A DNA stretch of 11,144 nt from Caulobacter sp. B11 (lineage in GTDB: Bacteria; Pseudomonadota; Alphaproteobacteria; Caulobacterales; Caulobacteraceae), in contig NZ_PEGG01000063.1 in NCBI RefSeq assembly GCF_002737765.1, forward strand, positions 1-11,144, read 5' to 3'. The translations under genes and the position numbers were made by a program. Position 1 is the first letter of the stretch. Every line of letters starts with the position of its first letter. The notes beneath the pieces were generated by a model that searched no databases, was not told the DNA's origin, and saw only the letters and a program-made list of their open reading frames with translations. Shown here one piece after another: positions 1-7,873 of this stretch.

Positions 1-416
1 TCCCCCTTGTCGCCCACCAGGCTGGACAGCCGGCCGATCAGGGCGGGGGTGTCGCGGGTCTCACATTCCCAGACGGTCTCGGCCCGCCATCCGGCCTCCT
101 CCAGGGCCCGCAGGTTGCGCAGGTCGCGCGCCCGGTTGCGCTCGACCTTGGCCAGCCAATAGTCGCGGTTGGCCTTGGGCACGCGCGATCCGCGCGGGCA
201 GTCATGACCGTGCCAGAAGCAGCCATTGACGAAGATCGCCAGACGGCGGCCCGGCATGACGATGTCCGGCGTGCCCGGCAGGTCCTTGCGATGCAGGCGA
301 TAGCGAACGCCCAGCTCGGTGAGCAGTTTGCGCAGGGTCCGTTCAGGCGTGGTGCCGGTGCTCTTGACCTGCGCCATCACCGCCGAGCGCTTGGCCTTGT
401 CGAAGACGTCGGTCAC
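1..416 (-). CDS. vsr: Very short patch repair endonuclease Vsr (3' end cut by window edge)
   Basis: Vsr nicks 5' of the T in T:G mismatches that arise when 5-methylcytosine deaminates, and so protects DNA modified by a cytosine methyltransferase. I translated the minus strand from GTG at 416; 138 codons are visible and the frame is still open at base 1 (E. coli Vsr is about 156 residues). Key residues fall at the E. coli numbering: Glu25, catalytic Asp51 in PGTPDIV, Cys66 and His69 in NGCFWHGHDC, His71, Cys73, and the last zinc Cys at 118 in VWEC. Position 64 is Asn where E. coli has His, a common variant. GTG 416 puts the start where Vsr proteins normally begin (TDVFDKAKRS). An in-frame ATG at 503 would add 29 low-complexity residues. 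No strong Shine-Dalgarno sequence is seen for either start. It is the third gene of a methylase-cysK-vsr run on this strand. Confidence 0.95.
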   Translation of the reverse strand, partial: MTDVFDKAKRSAVMAQVKSTGTTPERTLRKLLTELGVRYRLHRKDLPGTPDIVMPGRRLAIFVNGCFWHGHDCPRGSRVPKANRDYWLAKVERNRARDLRNLRALEEAGWRAETVWECETRDTPALIGRLSSLVGDKG

Positions 417-542
417 GGCCAGGACAGGGTCGGGCCTGGGGCGGGAAGCGGCCCGGGCGAGGGGAGCATCAGAGGCTGGGCGGCCATCCCGCCCAGCCCG
501 CATCCGACGACGCCGATCCGCACCGGACGGACGCCGTCTGGC

Positions 543-1529
<987 letters not shown>

Positions 1530-1550
1530 GGAGAATCTCGCTTGTCGGTT

Positions 1551-1562
1551 GGGGCTAGCCCC
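1551..1562. promoter_or_regulatory. 12-bp perfect palindrome upstream of cysK
   Basis: GGGGCTAGCCCC reads identically on both strands and lies 22 bp upstream of the cysK start codon, in the 78-bp gap after the methyltransferase. It could be an operator half-site pair. The GCTA core also resembles the -10 element of Caulobacter housekeeping promoters (GCTANAWC), but I see no matching -35, so the function is a guess. Confidence 0.25.
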
Positions 1563-1607
1563 TTGATCCGGGCCACCTTAGGCCGAGGGACCGGAGGTGT
1601 CAGGGGG

Positions 1608-2749
1608 TCATTCGGCGGCGACGGATGCAGTTTTCCTGAGGGCGAGGGGGGCAAGAAGTCGCTCGCCCAGCCAGCGCACCACCGGAACCGCCACCCCGTC
1701 GCCGATCACATGCAGACCGGCGGTCTGGCTGGCCGGCAGGCTGTAGCCCTCGGGCAGGCCCATCAGCCGCGCCCCTTCGCGCGGCGACAGCAGCCGCGAG
1801 CGCACCTGGCCGCCTTCGATGACCAGCAGGGTCTGGCGCGAGGAGCCGCCGCGCGGCGTGCGCAGGCAGCCGGCCAGGCCGTCGAACCGCACCTCGGCCC
1901 TTTGATCCTGGCCGCGCATGCGCCGGAACACCGCCCCGACCGCGCGGCCTCCGTCAGCGACTTTTTGATCGACGGCGGCGCGATGGGCGGGGGCCATCAG
2001 GTCGAGCAGGGCCTCGGTGCGGGCGACGTCATGCCAGCGGGCCGTCGCGTCGGGATCGAGCAGGGCGGCCAGGTCGCTGTTGCGGGTCGGCGGCGCGGCA
2101 AGGCCCCACCAGACCCAGGCCTCGCGCAGCGCGGGCGGCAGCCGCTCATGGGCCTGGCGCACGGCGCGACTGTGGAAGACGCTCTCGCCGGACAGGCCGT
2201 TGATCGGGGCGCGGGTGGCCACGACAAACACCCGGGGCCGCGACTGCGGGGTGAAACGGGCCGCGTCGATTTCCAGGACCCCGAAGCGATAGCCCTGGTC
2301 GGCCAGGGCCTGGCACAGGGCGGTGAAGTCCGCGCCGCCATGCGAGGTCAGCAGGCCGACGACATTCTCGATCACCACGCTGGTCGGGCCGCGCCCCTCG
2401 GCGCTCAGGGCCTGCATCAGCTTCCAGAAGCCGAAGAAGGCCGACGAGCGGCCGCCGCTCAGTCCGGCCCGGGCTCCGGCCAGGCTGAAGTCCTGGCAGG
2501 GGCTGGAGGCCCAGGCCAGGTCGGCCTGGCCGGGCAGGTCGGCGGGGGCGATCTTCCAGACATCGCCCTCGTGGAAGTGACCCTCGCCGTTCTGTCGCCC
2601 GGCGTCGGCGAAGTTGGCGCGATAGGTGGCGGCCTTGGCCGGGTCGAAGTCATTGGCGAAGGCGCAGGTCCAGCCCTCGCCCAGGCCCAGCCGCGCCATG
2701 CCGCCGCCGGCGAAAAATTCGTAGAAGCTTGGAGGGCGTTCCGATTCAT
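1608..2749 (-). CDS. DNA (cytosine-5-)-methyltransferase; 5' end appears frameshifted
   Basis: A C5-cytosine DNA methylase using S-adenosylmethionine (SAM). Numbering from the ATG at 2699: motif IV PCQDFSLAG with catalytic Cys68, motif VI ENV at 111-113, motif VIII QSRPRVF at 152-158, a target-recognition region including RTPRGGSSRQ, then motif IX/X with GDGVAVPV near the C-terminus. It ends in TGA. The SAM-binding motif I, FYEFFAGGG, lies in frame immediately upstream of ATG 2699, so that ATG cannot be the true start. Yet the open frame upstream of motif I has no ATG, GTG or TTG before an in-frame TGA near 2895. ATG 2749 is in another frame; one inserted base between about 2727 and 2748 would give MNRNALQA joined to FYEFFAGGG. 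Either there is an indel error, or the gene is broken, or it uses a rare start. Target sequence unknown. It pairs functionally with vsr. The 5' end is divergent from the lipoprotein gene at 2796. Confidence 0.88.
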
Positions 2750-2795
2750 CGCCGGAGAGTCTAGCGTGAGCCGCCAGCCCGAGGATAGCGCCGCC

Positions 2796-3245
2796 ATGAC
2801 CCGCTTCGCCGCCAGCCTTTGCATGAGCCTGCTGCTCGCCGCCTCGCTGGCCGCCTGCGGCGAGGCGCCGATGGGTCAGTCGGAGGGCGTATCAAGCGCC
2901 CCGGCCGACGCCCCGGCCTCGGTTCCGCCGGTCGCCGACTTCAGCGGCGACTTCGATCTGGTCGGGACCGAGCCCTTCTGGAACCTGAAGATTCGCCCGG
3001 GCGGCATGAGCCTGACGCGTCCCGATCATGGCGAGGTGGTGGCGGCCAATCCAGGGGCGGTGACCGTCGATGGCGCGGGTCAGTGGACCGCGACCGGCAT
3101 GGCCGTGGTTCTGACGCCCGAGACCTGTTCGGACGGCATGTCCGACCGGACCTATGACTACATGGCGCAGGTGACGATCAACGGGGCCGTGCTCAAGGGC
3201 TGCGGCGCGCGCCCGGCCGACCTGGCGGCCCAGCCCAGGCCCTAG
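2796..3245 (+). CDS. COG3650-type lipoprotein, function unknown
   Basis: A 149-residue envelope lipoprotein. The start ATG at 2796 has GAGGA about 10 bases upstream. A signal peptide with an n-region MTRF and a hydrophobic core ends in a lipobox LAAC, with the lipidated Cys at residue 21. A Ser/Ala/Pro-rich linker follows to about residue 48. The folded domain has GTEPFWNLKI (58-67) and a C-terminal CSDGMSDRTYDY with a final GCGA. This pattern (EPFW, then CSDGMSDR.Y, then GC) is what I recognise as the COG3650 family, related to META/MliC-like beta domains; the two conserved Cys may form a disulfide. Its 5' end faces the methyltransferase with a 46-bp gap, and its stop overlaps the stop of the small gene on the other strand. 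The exact role is not known. The very long plus-strand open frame that begins far upstream is antisense noise; only this part is real. Confidence 0.85.
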   Translation: MTRFAASLCMSLLLAASLAACGEAPMGQSEGVSSAPADAPASVPPVADFSGDFDLVGTEPFWNLKIRPGGMSLTRPDHGEVVAANPGAVTVDGAGQWTATGMAVVLTPETCSDGMSDRTYDYMAQVTINGAVLKGCGARPADLAAQPRP

Positions 3246-3373
3246 CGGCCGACGTCCATCGTTTCGATCATCGACTGTTGGTGCAGGGACTTGTGGGCGC
3301 CGGGGGTGGGGATCAGCAGGCCCAGGGTCACGGCGACCAGGGCGGCGAAGGAGAAAAGGGCCTTGGCGGCCAT
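3242..3373 (-). CDS. Small single-pass membrane or secreted peptide (43 aa)
   Basis: I do not recognise the family. From ATG 3373 it encodes 43 residues: a short basic start (MAAK), a hydrophobic stretch at about 5-22 (LFSFAALVAVTLGLLIPT) that reads as a membrane helix or uncleaved signal, then a polar tail with two His and Met residues. Longer starts (to 3430) would add Arg-rich residues unlike a signal peptide, so 3373 is preferred although its Shine-Dalgarno sequence is weak. The stop shares the CTAG at 3242-3245 with the stop of the lipoprotein gene on the opposite strand. This tight tail-to-tail packing supports a real gene. It is followed by no obvious terminator. Confidence 0.55.
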   Translation of the reverse strand: MAAKALFSFAALVAVTLGLLIPTPGAHKSLHQQSMIETMDVGR

Positions 3374-3483
3374 GTCGAGGTCTCGATGCGTAGCGGCCCG
3401 GAGGGAGGAGGGCCTTGTTCCGCAACTCAATTGGTTACGAACACCCCGCCCACAAGGCCAATCAACATCATGACGAAAATTTA

Positions 3484-3514
3484 ACAGCCCGGACGCGGTG
3501 AGCGCCCGGGCTGT
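3484..3514 (-). terminator. Stem-loop with T-rich tail downstream of the thiolase
   Basis: ACAGCCCGG (3484-3492) pairs perfectly with CCGGGCTGT (3506-3514). The 13-base loop can add three more pairs (CGC/GCG). Read on the minus strand the stem is followed by TTAAATTTTCG, a moderate U-tract. The plus-strand side has none, so it would terminate the thiolase transcript, about 130 bases past its stop. Confidence 0.6.
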
Positions 3515-3547
3515 CAGAGTCAGTTCGATCAGTTCGGATCGATTTTT

Positions 3548-3575
3548 AGAAGATTTCGAACAGGCCGGCGGCGCC
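3548..3575 (-). repeat. Second copy of the thiolase 3' end (28-bp direct repeat, distal copy)
   Basis: These 28 bases are identical to 3647-3674, which contain the last codons of the thiolase. Read on the minus strand they again encode GAAGLFEIF, followed here by TAA instead of TGA. The period between copies is 99 bp. It is not attached to any open frame of its own, so it is a duplicated fragment or a target-site-like duplication around the hairpin-bearing insert. Confidence 0.8.
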
Positions 3576-3577
3576 GC

Positions 3578-3603
3578 GCTGAAATCGCGTGAGCGATTTC
3601 AGC
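3578..3603. repeat. Perfect hairpin between the two thiolase-tail copies
   Basis: GCTGAAATCGC (3578-3588) and GCGATTTCAGC (3593-3603) form an 11-bp perfect stem with a GTGA loop. There is no T-run on either side, so it is a poor intrinsic terminator and more like a dispersed palindromic repeat unit. It lies inside the 71 bp separating the 28-bp direct repeats. Confidence 0.7.
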
Positions 3604-3644
3604 CACTTTGAGTGATGGGCGCCTCTTGTCCGTCCTGATCGAAA

Positions 3645-4832
3645 TCAGAAGATTTCGAACAGGCCGGCGGCGCCCATGCCGCCGCCGATGCACATGGTCA
3701 CCACGCCCAGCTTGGCGCCGCGACGCTTGCCTTCCATCAGCAGGTGGCCGGCGCAGCGGGCGCCGGTCATGCCGAAGGGGTGGCCGATGGCGATCGAGCC
3801 GCCGTTGACATTGTACTTTTCCGGATCGATGCCGAGCTTGTCGCGGCTGTAGAGGCACTGCGAGGCGAAGGCTTCGTTCAGTTCCCACAGGTCGATGTCG
3901 TCGACCTTGAGGCCGTGGCGCTCAAGCAGGCGCGGCACGGCGTAGACCGGGCCGATGCCCATCTCGTCCGGCTCGCAGCCGGCCACGGCGAAGCCGCGGA
4001 AGGCGCCCAGCGGGGTCAGGCCGCGACGGGCGGCCTCGGCGGCTTCCATCACCACCACGGCGGCGGCGCCGTCCGACAGCTGGCTGGCGTTGCCGGCGGT
4101 CACGAACTTGCCTTCGCCCATCACCGGCTTGAGGCTGTTGAGGCCTTCGAGCGTGGTTTCCGGACGGTTGCACTCGTCCTTGTCGACCACGTAGTCGACC
4201 AGGCTCTCTTCCTTGGTTTCCTTGTTGACCACCTTCATCTTGGTGGCCATCGGGACGATCTCGTCGGCGAACAGGCCGGCGGCCTGGGCGGCGGCGATGC
4301 GCTGCTGGCTGCGCAGGGCGTATTCGTCCTGGTATTCGCGGCTGATGTTGTAGCGCTTGGCCACGATGTCGGCGGTGTCGATCATCGCCATCCAGAGGGC
4401 CGGATGGGTGCCCATCAGCTTCTCTTCGGTGATGTGGAAGCGGTTCATGTGACCGCCGCCCTGCACCAGGGAGATCGACTCGACGCCGCCGCCGATGGCG
4501 ACATTGGCGCCGTCATTGCGGACATAGTTGGCCGCCGTGGCGATGGCCTGCAGGCCCGAGGAGCAGAAGCGGTTGATGGTCTGGCCCGAGACGGTGACCG
4601 GCAGGCCGGCCCACATGGCGGCGTTGCGCGCCACGTTCATGCCGGTGGCGCCTTCGGGGCCGCCGCAGCCCAGGGCGACGTCTTCGACTTCGCCGCCATC
4701 AAGGCCGGCGCGCGAGACGGCGTGCTGGATGGCGTGACCCGCCATGGCGGCGCCGTGCGTGTTGTTGAAACCACCGCGGTTGGACTTGGCCAGACCGGTG
4801 CGGGCGTAAGAGACGATGACCGCTTCGCGCAT
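3645..4832 (-). CDS. Thiolase (acetyl-CoA C-acyltransferase)
   Basis: A 395-residue thiolase, the normal length of the family. It catalyses CoA-dependent cleavage of 3-ketoacyl-CoA in beta-oxidation, or the reverse condensation of acyl-CoAs. The nucleophile is Cys90 in [11 protein letters not shown]. The general-base pair is His351 in [17 protein letters not shown] and Cys381 in [18 protein letters not shown] at 319-323 is also conserved. It ends at the usual GLFEIF. The start ATG 4832 has GGGGAGAA about 8 bases upstream. The frame is intact throughout. It is divergent from the amidohydrolase with a 155-bp gap and is the only gene of its transcript here. Sequence style fits degradative FadA/PcaF-like thiolases, but substrate chain length cannot be fixed. 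No hydratase/dehydrogenase partner (fadB/fadJ) is adjacent. The stop TGA is the first base triplet of the stretch lying between the duplicated tails. Confidence 0.95.
   Translation of the reverse strand: MREAVIVSYARTGLAKSNRGGFNNTHGAAMAGHAIQHAVSRAGLDGGEVEDVALGCGGPEGATGMNVARNAAMWAGLPVTVSGQTINRFCSSGLQAIATAANYVRNDGANVAIGGGVESISLVQGGGHMNRFHITEEKLMGTHPALWMAMIDTADIVAKRYNISREYQDEYALRSQQRIAAAQAAGLFADEIVPMATKMKVVNKETKEESLVDYVVDKDECNRPETTLEGLNSLKPVMGEGKFVTAGNASQLSDGAAAVVVMEAAEAARRGLTPLGAFRGFAVAGCEPDEMGIGPVYAVPRLLERHGLKVDDIDLWELNEAFASQCLYSRDKLGIDPEKYNVNGGSIAIGHPFGMTGARCAGHLLMEGKRRGAKLGVVTMCIGGGMGAAGLFEIF
3647..3674 (-). repeat. 28-bp direct repeat, proximal copy (thiolase 3' end)
   Basis: This is the coding copy of the 28-bp repeat, spanning the last nine or so codons of the thiolase. 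It is identical base for base to 3548-3575. The following bases (TGATTTCGATCAG on the minus strand) only loosely resemble those after the other copy. Confidence 0.8.
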
Positions 4833-4987
4833 TGGGCGCTTCTCCCCGTTAAACGTTAGTTTGAATTGGCGCGCACCCTAGACCGGGATTTCCCCGAGCG
4901 AAAGATCACGCGAACGTAAAGCGCCTTGACCGGGGCCTCCGGCGGACGGACCCTTCTGATCAACGATAAGATAGGGGAGGAACGACC
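4833..4987. promoter_or_regulatory. Divergent intergenic region, thiolase / amidohydrolase
   Basis: 155 bp must hold promoters for both genes. On the plus strand a TTGACC at 4926-4931 could be a -35, but no good -10 follows at the proper distance. GGGGAGGA at 4973-4980, 7 bases before the amidohydrolase ATG, is a strong ribosome-binding site. On the minus strand GGGGAGAA precedes the thiolase ATG. I find no clear operator or riboswitch. Confidence 0.45.
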
Positions 4988-6733
4988 ATGGCCGATCATG
5001 CCTATGATCTGGTGCTGCGCGGCGGCCGGGTGGTCGACGGCTCCGGGGCGCCGGGCTTCCTCGCCGATGTCGGCATCCGGGACGGTCTGATCGCCGCCGT
5101 CGGCCCCGGTCTCGCGGCGGGAGCCGAGGAGATCGACGCGGCCGGCCGCCTGATCACGCCGGGCTTTGTCGACATCCACACCCACTATGACGGCCAGGCC
5201 ACCTGGGATCATCGGATGACGCCATCCTCAGGCCACGGCGTCACCACGGTGGTGATGGGCAATTGCGGGGTCGGCTTCGCCCCCTGCCGGCCGGAAGACC
5301 GCGACCGCCTGATCCGGCTGATGGAGGGGGTCGAGGACATTCCCTTTCCGGTGCTGACCGAAGGCCTACCCTGGACCTGGGAGAGCTTCCCCGACTATCT
5401 CGACGCGCTTGAGGCGCGGGCCTTCGACGTCGACATCGCCGCCCAACTGCCGCACGCCGCCCTGCGGGTCTATGTGATGGGCGAGCGCGGGGCCAATCGC
5501 GAGCCGGCGACGCCCGCCGACATCGCCGCCATGGCCGCCATCGCCCAGCGGGCGGTCGAGGCCGGCGCCCTGGGCTTTTCCACCTCGCGCACCCTCAATC
5601 ACCGCACCAGCGACGGCCAGCCGACCCCGACCCTGACGGCCGGCGAAGACGAGCTGACCGGCATCGCCATGGGTCTGGCGGCGGCCGGCAAGGGCGTGCT
5701 GCAACTGGTCTCGGACTTCCACCCCGACGGCCTGGCCGAGCTCGCCATGGTCCGCCGGATCGTCGAGGCCTCAGGGCGGCCTTTGTCGTTCTCGCTGGTC
5801 CAGAGCCCGCATTCGCCGAGCGGCTGGAAGGCGATGCTGGCGGGGCTGTCGGCCGCTGTCGACGCCGGCCTGCCGATGAAGGCCCAGGTCGCCGGCCGGC
5901 CGGTTGGCGTGCTGTTTGGCCTGGAGCTGACGCTCAACCCGTTCAGCCAGAGCCCGGTTTTCGCCGAGATCGCCCGGGCGTCGCTGGCCGACAAGGTCGC
6001 CGCCCTGTCCGACCCAGGCTTCCGCCAGCGCCTGCTGGCCGGGGACGGCGAGGGCGCGGGGCCGTTCACCATCCGCAGCCTGCGGGCCTGGGACAATCTC
6101 TACCCGATGGCCGACTCGCCCGATTACGAGCCGACCGCCGACATGACGGTCGCCGCTCGCGCCGCTGCGTCGGGACGCGACCCGGCCGAGGTCGCCCTCG
6201 ACGCCATGCTGGAGAACGGTGGGCGCGGCATGCTCTACAACCCGTTCCTGAACTATGCCGACGGCTCGCTGGATCCCAGCTTCGCCATGCTCAACCACCG
6301 CGATACCGTGCCCGGCCTGTCGGACGGCGGGGCCCATGTCGGCATGATCTGCGACGGCAGCTTCCCGACCAGCAACCTGACCCACTGGACCCGCGATAGG
6401 ACTCGCGGTCCGCGCATCGCGCTGGAGACGATGGTGGCGATGCAGACCCGCGACACCGCCATGACGGTCGGCCTGATGGATCGCGGCCTGATCGCGCCGG
6501 GCTACCGGGCCGATCTGAATGTCATCGACTATGAGGGCCTGTCGCTGGAGGCCCCGTCGGTCGCCTATGACCTGCCGGCCGGCGGGCGACGCCTGACCCA
6601 GAAGGCGCAGGGCTATGTGGCCACGATCGTCGGCGGCGTGGTCACCTATCGCGACGGCGACCCCACCGGGGCCCTGCCGGGCCGGCTGGTGCGCGGAAGC
6701 CAGGCCGCGCCCATGGCCCTGGCGGCGGAATAG
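4988..6733 (+). CDS. N-acyl-D-amino-acid deacylase family amidohydrolase (COG3653)
   Basis: A 581-residue zinc hydrolase of the amidohydrolase superfamily, D-aminoacylase branch, which removes acyl groups from N-acyl-D-amino acids. The small beta-sandwich strand ([15 protein letters not shown]) opens the protein, followed by the first metal motif HTHYD (His64, His66, Asp68). [11 protein letters not shown] carries Cys93, matching the metal-bridging Cys of D-aminoacylase. SDGGAH at 445-450 supplies Asp446, matching the catalytic Asp after strand 8. The C-terminal part ends with the second sandwich half ([15 protein letters not shown], then [16 protein letters not shown]). The start ATG is clear from GGGGAGGA 7 bases upstream, and there is no signal peptide, so it is cytoplasmic. 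Frame intact. It converges on the DUF1330 gene with a nominal 1-bp gap. The true substrate is uncertain: many members of this group act on other amides or esters. Confidence 0.9.
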   Translation: MADHAYDLVLRGGRVVDGSGAPGFLADVGIRDGLIAAVGPGLAAGAEEIDAAGRLITPGFVDIHTHYDGQATWDHRMTPSSGHGVTTVVMGNCGVGFAPCRPEDRDRLIRLMEGVEDIPFPVLTEGLPWTWESFPDYLDALEARAFDVDIAAQLPHAALRVYVMGERGANREPATPADIAAMAAIAQRAVEAGALGFSTSRTLNHRTSDGQPTPTLTAGEDELTGIAMGLAAAGKGVLQLVSDFHPDGLAELAMVRRIVEASGRPLSFSLVQSPHSPSGWKAMLAGLSAAVDAGLPMKAQVAGRPVGVLFGLELTLNPFSQSPVFAEIARASLADKVAALSDPGFRQRLLAGDGEGAGPFTIRSLRAWDNLYPMADSPDYEPTADMTVAARAAASGRDPAEVALDAMLENGGRGMLYNPFLNYADGSLDPSFAMLNHRDTVPGLSDGGAHVGMICDGSFPTSNLTHWTRDRTRGPRIALETMVAMQTRDTAMTVGLMDRGLIAPGYRADLNVIDYEGLSLEAPSVAYDLPAGGRRLTQKAQGYVATIVGGVVTYRDGDPTGALPGRLVRGSQAAPMALAAE

Positions 6734-6734
6734 C

Positions 6735-7167
6735 CTATTCCCCGAAGCCCTCGCCTTGGCGTCACCGGCGCCAGGCGGATCAGCCGCGAGTCCGCGACCG
6801 CCGCCTGGCGGTGCTTGACGTCCTCGCGATAGCCGGGGTCGGTGACCATGGCCAGGAAGGCCCCGGCATTGGGATATTCGGCGATGAAGGCCAGGTCCCA
6901 ACGCTCGTCGTCCGGGCCGGTCACCACCGTCTCGGGCCGACCGGCCCAGATCTGGCGTCCGCCCAGGCTCTGGAACAGCGGCGCCGTGGCGCGGCCATAG
7001 GCGCGATAGGCCTCCAGGCCCGACAGGCCCTTGCCGTGGTCGGGGTGATCGGCCGGATAGTCGGCCACGGCCTTCAGGCGCACCAGGTTCAGCATCTGGA
7101 TCGGGGTGTCGCGCGGCAGGGCCTTGAAGGCGTTGAACTGCTCGCGGGTCGGATCGATGCTGGACAT
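6735..7167 (-). CDS. DUF1330/EthD-like small protein; C-terminus frameshifted
   Basis: A cytoplasmic ferredoxin-like alpha/beta protein of the DUF1330 type. Recognisable parts are PIQMLNLVR (22-30), the GLEAYRAYGRATAPLF region (50-65), GGRQIWAG (69-76), and the hallmark DERWDLAFIAEYPNAGAFLAM (87-107). The final conserved piece is HRQAAVADSRLIRLAPVTP. As written, the frame then runs on for 36 residues antisense into the end of the amidohydrolase. Removing one A on the minus strand (plus-strand T at about 6756), or adding two bases, instead gives GEGFGE and TAG at 6737-6735. That ending is typical for the family and leaves a 1-bp gap to the amidohydrolase stop. Corrected length is about 143 residues. 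The start ATG is 10 bp after the stop of the second TPM gene, so it probably belongs to that operon. Enzymatic role unknown. Confidence 0.82.
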
Positions 7168-7177
7168 GGGGCGGCCT

Positions 7178-7873
7178 TTAGCGGGGTAGGACGGTCAGGC
7201 CGTCGGGAAGCTCGTTGGTGTCGCCGGCGCGCGGCGGCATGTGCTGGGCCAGGATCGCGCCGGTGCGGGCCACGGCGGCGATGAAGCCATCGGCGACCTT
7301 GCCGCGCTTCATGCCGGCGACGACGTCGGCGACCACCTCGTCCCAGACCGCGTGCGGCGCGGCGGCATAGATGCCCTCGTCGGCGATGACCTCGACCCGG
7401 TGCTCGGCCAGGGCGGCGAAGATCAGCACCCCGGTGCGGTCGCGGGTGCGGTGCAGGTCCTTGGCCAGGAACAGGTCCATGGCCGCGCGTCGCACCTGGG
7501 CGACCTTGAGGCCGCGGGGCGTCAGGGCGCGGCGGATCGGCGGGATCGACACCACCAGGGCCGCGACCACGAACACCGCCGCCTGCAGGCCGACATAGGT
7601 GATCAGCGCCGACAGGATCGCGCCGTCGACGGCGCTGGCATGGCCGACCGTCCAGCCGCCGAACAGGGCGGTCAGCATGGCGGGACGCAGGCCGGCCAGC
7701 AGGGCCAGGGCCGGCAGCAGCAGGGCGATGGCCGCCGCCCAGATCAGGGGCGTCTCGACGTCGGTCGACACCTCTGGGGCCACGACACAATAGATCTCGC
7801 CGGAGGTGGTGGCCTCGGCCCGGGCCACGGCCTCGGCGACACGGGCCTGGTCGGCGTCTGAAATCCTGATCAT
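7178..7873 (-). CDS. TPM-domain membrane protein (COG3762 type)
   Basis: A 231-residue inner-membrane protein. The N-terminal segment (MIRISDADQARVAEAVARAEATTSGEI) and later HRTRDRTGVLIFAALAEHRVEVIADEGIY (from about 141) are the split TPM-domain signature, interrupted by hydrophobic stretches at about 43-62 and 85-110, and possibly 64-82. The C-terminal part has a VWDEVVADVVAGMKRGKVADGFIAAV helix typical of the family. The start ATG overlaps the frame-corrected stop of the upstream TPM gene (TGATG), indicating translational coupling. A longer start at 7948 would run through the Ala/Gly-rich shadow of the upstream gene and is rejected. It follows lemA and the Gly-rich TPM gene and precedes the DUF1330 gene. 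The biochemical role is not established; TPM domains have been linked to photosystem repair in plants and to envelope processes in bacteria. Confidence 0.9.
   Translation of the reverse strand: MIRISDADQARVAEAVARAEATTSGEIYCVVAPEVSTDVETPLIWAAAIALLLPALALLAGLRPAMLTALFGGWTVGHASAVDGAILSALITYVGLQAAVFVVAALVVSIPPIRRALTPRGLKVAQVRRAAMDLFLAKDLHRTRDRTGVLIFAALAEHRVEVIADEGIYAAAPHAVWDEVVADVVAGMKRGKVADGFIAAVARTGAILAQHMPPRAGDTNELPDGLTVLPR

Noticed and set aside
3425..3471. Short hydrophobic minus-strand frame MMLIGLVGGVFVTN
   Set aside because: About 14 codons, no ribosome-binding site, directly after a terminator-like stem; too short to support as a gene.
3529..3888. Minus-strand frame with an internally repeated RRRPVRNLL motif
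   Set aside because: The repeat is only the out-of-frame reading of the duplicated 28-bp thiolase tail; the rest is antisense-style noise within the thiolase.
3744..4859. 371-codon plus-strand open frame
   Set aside because: Exact antisense of the intact thiolase, His/Gly/Val-rich nonsense, no ribosome-binding site.
5771..6901. 376-codon minus-strand open frame
   Set aside because: Antisense to the amidohydrolase, Arg/Gly/His-rich, and its upstream part overlaps the DUF1330 gene in another frame.
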